The position numbers and the translations under genes were made by a program. From the NCBI GenBank assembly GCA_026988585.1, contig JALSKY010000089.1, positions 1 to 19,308 on the forward strand: a stretch of 19,308 nt of DNA, written 5' to 3'. Source of the stretch: Deltaproteobacteria bacterium. Its GTDB lineage: Bacteria > Desulfobacterota > Dissulfuribacteria > Dissulfuribacterales > QOAL01. This document shows, one piece after another, positions 16,510 through 19,308 of the stretch; position 1 is the first letter of the stretch, and every line of letters begins with the position of its first letter. Below the pieces are notes generated by a model. It made no database searches, was not told the origin of the DNA, and saw only the letters and a program-made list of their open reading frames with translations.

Positions 16510-16543
16510 CCAATCTCTCAAAACTGAATAGCGAACTGACAAG
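16510..16543 (-). other. 16S rRNA processing stalk, 3' strand
   Basis: The precursor after 16S reads CTTGTCAGTTCGCTATTC followed by AGTTTTGAGAGATTGG, complementary over some 30 bases (with one bulge and a few mismatches) to the leader at 18183-18215. This is the RNase III stalk that loops out 16S rRNA. Confidence 0.85.
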
Positions 16544-16555
16544 TTGATAAGTCAT

Positions 16556-18127
<1,572 letters not shown>

Positions 18128-18182
18128 AATTGAAAGGCCAATTATGACCTTGAGTGCATGTCCTAAAAAATAGGTTTGTTAC

Positions 18183-18215
18183 TCTTGTCAGTCGCTATTC
18201 AGTTTTCAAAGATCG
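18183..18215 (-). other. 16S rRNA processing stalk, 5' strand, with boxA-like text
   Basis: The leader RNA reads GATCTTTGAAAACTGAATAG then CGACTGACAAG, the complement of the stalk strand after 16S (16510-16543). The CTTTGAAAACTGA part also resembles leader boxA elements. It ends about 55 nt before 16S. Confidence 0.8.
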
Positions 18216-18238
18216 GCTTTTCAAAATCGCGGGAAATT

Positions 18239-18267
18239 AATTTAATGATTCCGATTCCCGCTGTCAA
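18239..18267 (-). promoter_or_regulatory. rrn promoter P3 (proximal)
   Basis: Minus strand TTGACA (18267-18262), 17-bp spacer, -10 TAAATT (18244-18239). Third and nearest of three tandem promoters, preceded by A-tracts (18270-18288) that could act as an UP element. Confidence 0.6.
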
Positions 18268-18320
18268 GCATTTTTTTTGCTTTTTTTGCTCGCTAACAAT
18301 TCTTTCAGGCGAGCTCGACA

Positions 18321-18348
18321 AATATAATCACTGCTCAATGCCTGTCAA
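18321..18348 (-). promoter_or_regulatory. rrn promoter P2
   Basis: Minus strand TTGACA (18348-18343), 16-bp spacer, -10 TATATT (18326-18321). A run of seven A directly upstream of the -35 resembles an UP element. This is the best match of the three. Confidence 0.7.
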
Positions 18349-18446
18349 TCTTTTTTTAATGCAAACGCCTTAAAAATAGGGCCAGAGAATCATAATCATT
18401 CAACAGTGAATGCCAACTCTCTGTAACTTCTTTTGACGAGGCAGAG

Positions 18447-18474
18447 AAGATAGCACATAATTTTCAGCAGTCAA
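18447..18474 (-). promoter_or_regulatory. rrn promoter P1 (distal)
   Basis: Minus strand TTGACT (18474-18469), 16-bp spacer, -10 TATCTT (18452-18447). It lies about 110 nt after the topA stop. The 458-bp space between topA and 16S holds no gene and is mostly these promoters and the leader. Confidence 0.55.
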
Positions 18475-18585
18475 GTTTAATTCTGATTTTTTTGTGCCGT
18501 CTGAAACGCTCCGTCTCAAGAAGGTTCGGGAGTTATATCCTAACATGCCCACCATTGCAACAGTTAATTTAACTTTTTATCGAAC

Positions 18586-19308
18586 TTATTTTTTCTTTCT
18601 GTAATTACAGGAGGTTGATGGACAAGCCACAGAAACAGAACCGCCTCGTTCCTTCTTTTCCACCAGAAACGGATATCCGCACTCTGGACATTCTTCTGGC
18701 AGTGGACGATCCCAGATAGCATAATCACAGGACGGATAACGGTCACATCCATAAAAGATCTTGCCGCGCCGGCTCGCCTTCTGCACTAACTGACCACCGC
18801 AGCCATCTCTTGGACATTTCACTCCGGTAGGTATTGCCTTGGTATTTTTGCACTCCGGATATCCTGAGCACGCAAGGAACTCACCATATCTCCCACGTTT
18901 CTTGACCATTGGGGCCCCACACTGGTCACAGACATAGGATGTTGCCTCTTCGCTCTTAACCTTTACTATCCCACCGGTTTCGTCCCTGGTAAAGTTAGAG
19001 GTGTTTTTACACTCCGGATACCTGGAACAAGCAAGGAACTCACCTGTTCGGCCATATTTGATCACCATAGGAGATCCACACTCCTCACAAACGATATCCG
19101 TCTCCACCCCTTTGGCTTTTATGGAAACCATATCCTTCTTGGCCTCCTTGAGACGCTTGGAAAAGGTCTCATAGAACCTCTCAAGCAGCTCCACCCATGA
19201 GACAGCCCCCTCCTCCACCTGATCCAGCCCTTTCTCCATCTCTGCGGTAAAATCCGTATCCAGTATCTCCGGGAAATGGGCTGTAAGAAGATCGGTCACA
19301 AGGAAACC
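18586..19308 (-). CDS. topA: DNA topoisomerase I, C-terminal part (runs off the right edge)
   Basis: The frame is open to the window edge, and the residues GFLVTDLL at its start, followed by HFPEILDTDFTAEMEKGLDQ, are the conserved end of the type IA topoisomerase core, so the apparent GTG start at 19299 is internal. TopA relaxes negative supercoils. Behind the core are four zinc-ribbon repeats: CEECGSPMVIKYG..CSRYPEC, CDQCGAPMVKKRG..CSGYPEC, CPRDGCGGQLVQ..CDRYPSC and a last ECPECGYPF..ACPSTSC. These bind single-stranded DNA and often RNA polymerase. It ends NYRKKK. The catalytic tyrosine lies outside the window. It is upstream of the rrn operon in the same direction; no clear intrinsic terminator follows, so some read-through into the rrn promoter region is possible. 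Confidence 0.93.
   Translation of the reverse strand, partial: GFLVTDLLTAHFPEILDTDFTAEMEKGLDQVEEGAVSWVELLERFYETFSKRLKEAKKDMVSIKAKGVETDIVCEECGSPMVIKYGRTGEFLACSRYPECKNTSNFTRDETGGIVKVKSEEATSYVCDQCGAPMVKKRGRYGEFLACSGYPECKNTKAIPTGVKCPRDGCGGQLVQKASRRGKIFYGCDRYPSCDYAIWDRPLPEECPECGYPFLVEKKERGGSVSVACPSTSCNYRKKK

Overview
The window reads as chromosomal DNA of an anaerobic, nitrogen-fixing bacterium, most probably a sulfur-metabolising member of the Desulfobacterota (former Deltaproteobacteria). Evidence: a nitrogenase cluster of the anaerobe/methanogen type (two NifI PII proteins after nifH, a short NifB without NifX domain, a methanogen-like NifD), combined with bacterial sigma-54 promoters and a NifA-type activator, a pair of half-size YeeE/YedE sulfur transporters, and a typical bacterial 16S-tRNA-Ile-tRNA-Ala-23S-5S operon. 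The assignment comes from reading the sequence without a database search, so phylum is likely and genus is not claimed.

Layout. Positions 1-5864 are a minus-strand operon transcribed from right to left: nifH, nifI1, nifI2, nifB, nifD, nifK and the first 126 codons of nifE, which runs off the left edge. The placement of nifB between nifI2 and nifD is unusual. Positions 5865-6151 are a divergent control region with two sigma-54 (-24/-12) promoters, one for nifH and one for a plus-strand unit of nifV (homocitrate synthase) and nifA (sigma-54 activator). After a 381-bp gap comes a two-gene plus-strand operon of YeeE/YedE-family half transporters (9372-10496), converging on glnA (10599-11933, minus), which has a clear terminator. 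Positions 11934-12734 hold no recognisable gene. From 12735 to 18585 lies a stable-RNA block on the minus strand: an independent tRNA-Asn with its own promoter and terminator, then a complete rrn operon with three tandem promoters, processing stalks and a strong terminator. The right edge holds the C-terminal part of topA.

How the genes work together. NifA activates the divergent sigma-54 promoters. NifH (Fe protein) reduces NifDK (MoFe protein). NifB makes the iron-sulfur-carbon core of the cofactor, NifE with a partner outside the window matures it, and NifV makes the homocitrate ligand. NifI1/NifI2 switch nitrogenase activity according to 2-oxoglutarate and ammonium. GlnA assimilates the ammonia produced. 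The GlnA is the GSI-alpha type without an adenylylation site, so nitrogen control here probably relies on PII-like proteins and feedback rather than on a GlnE/uridylylation cascade.
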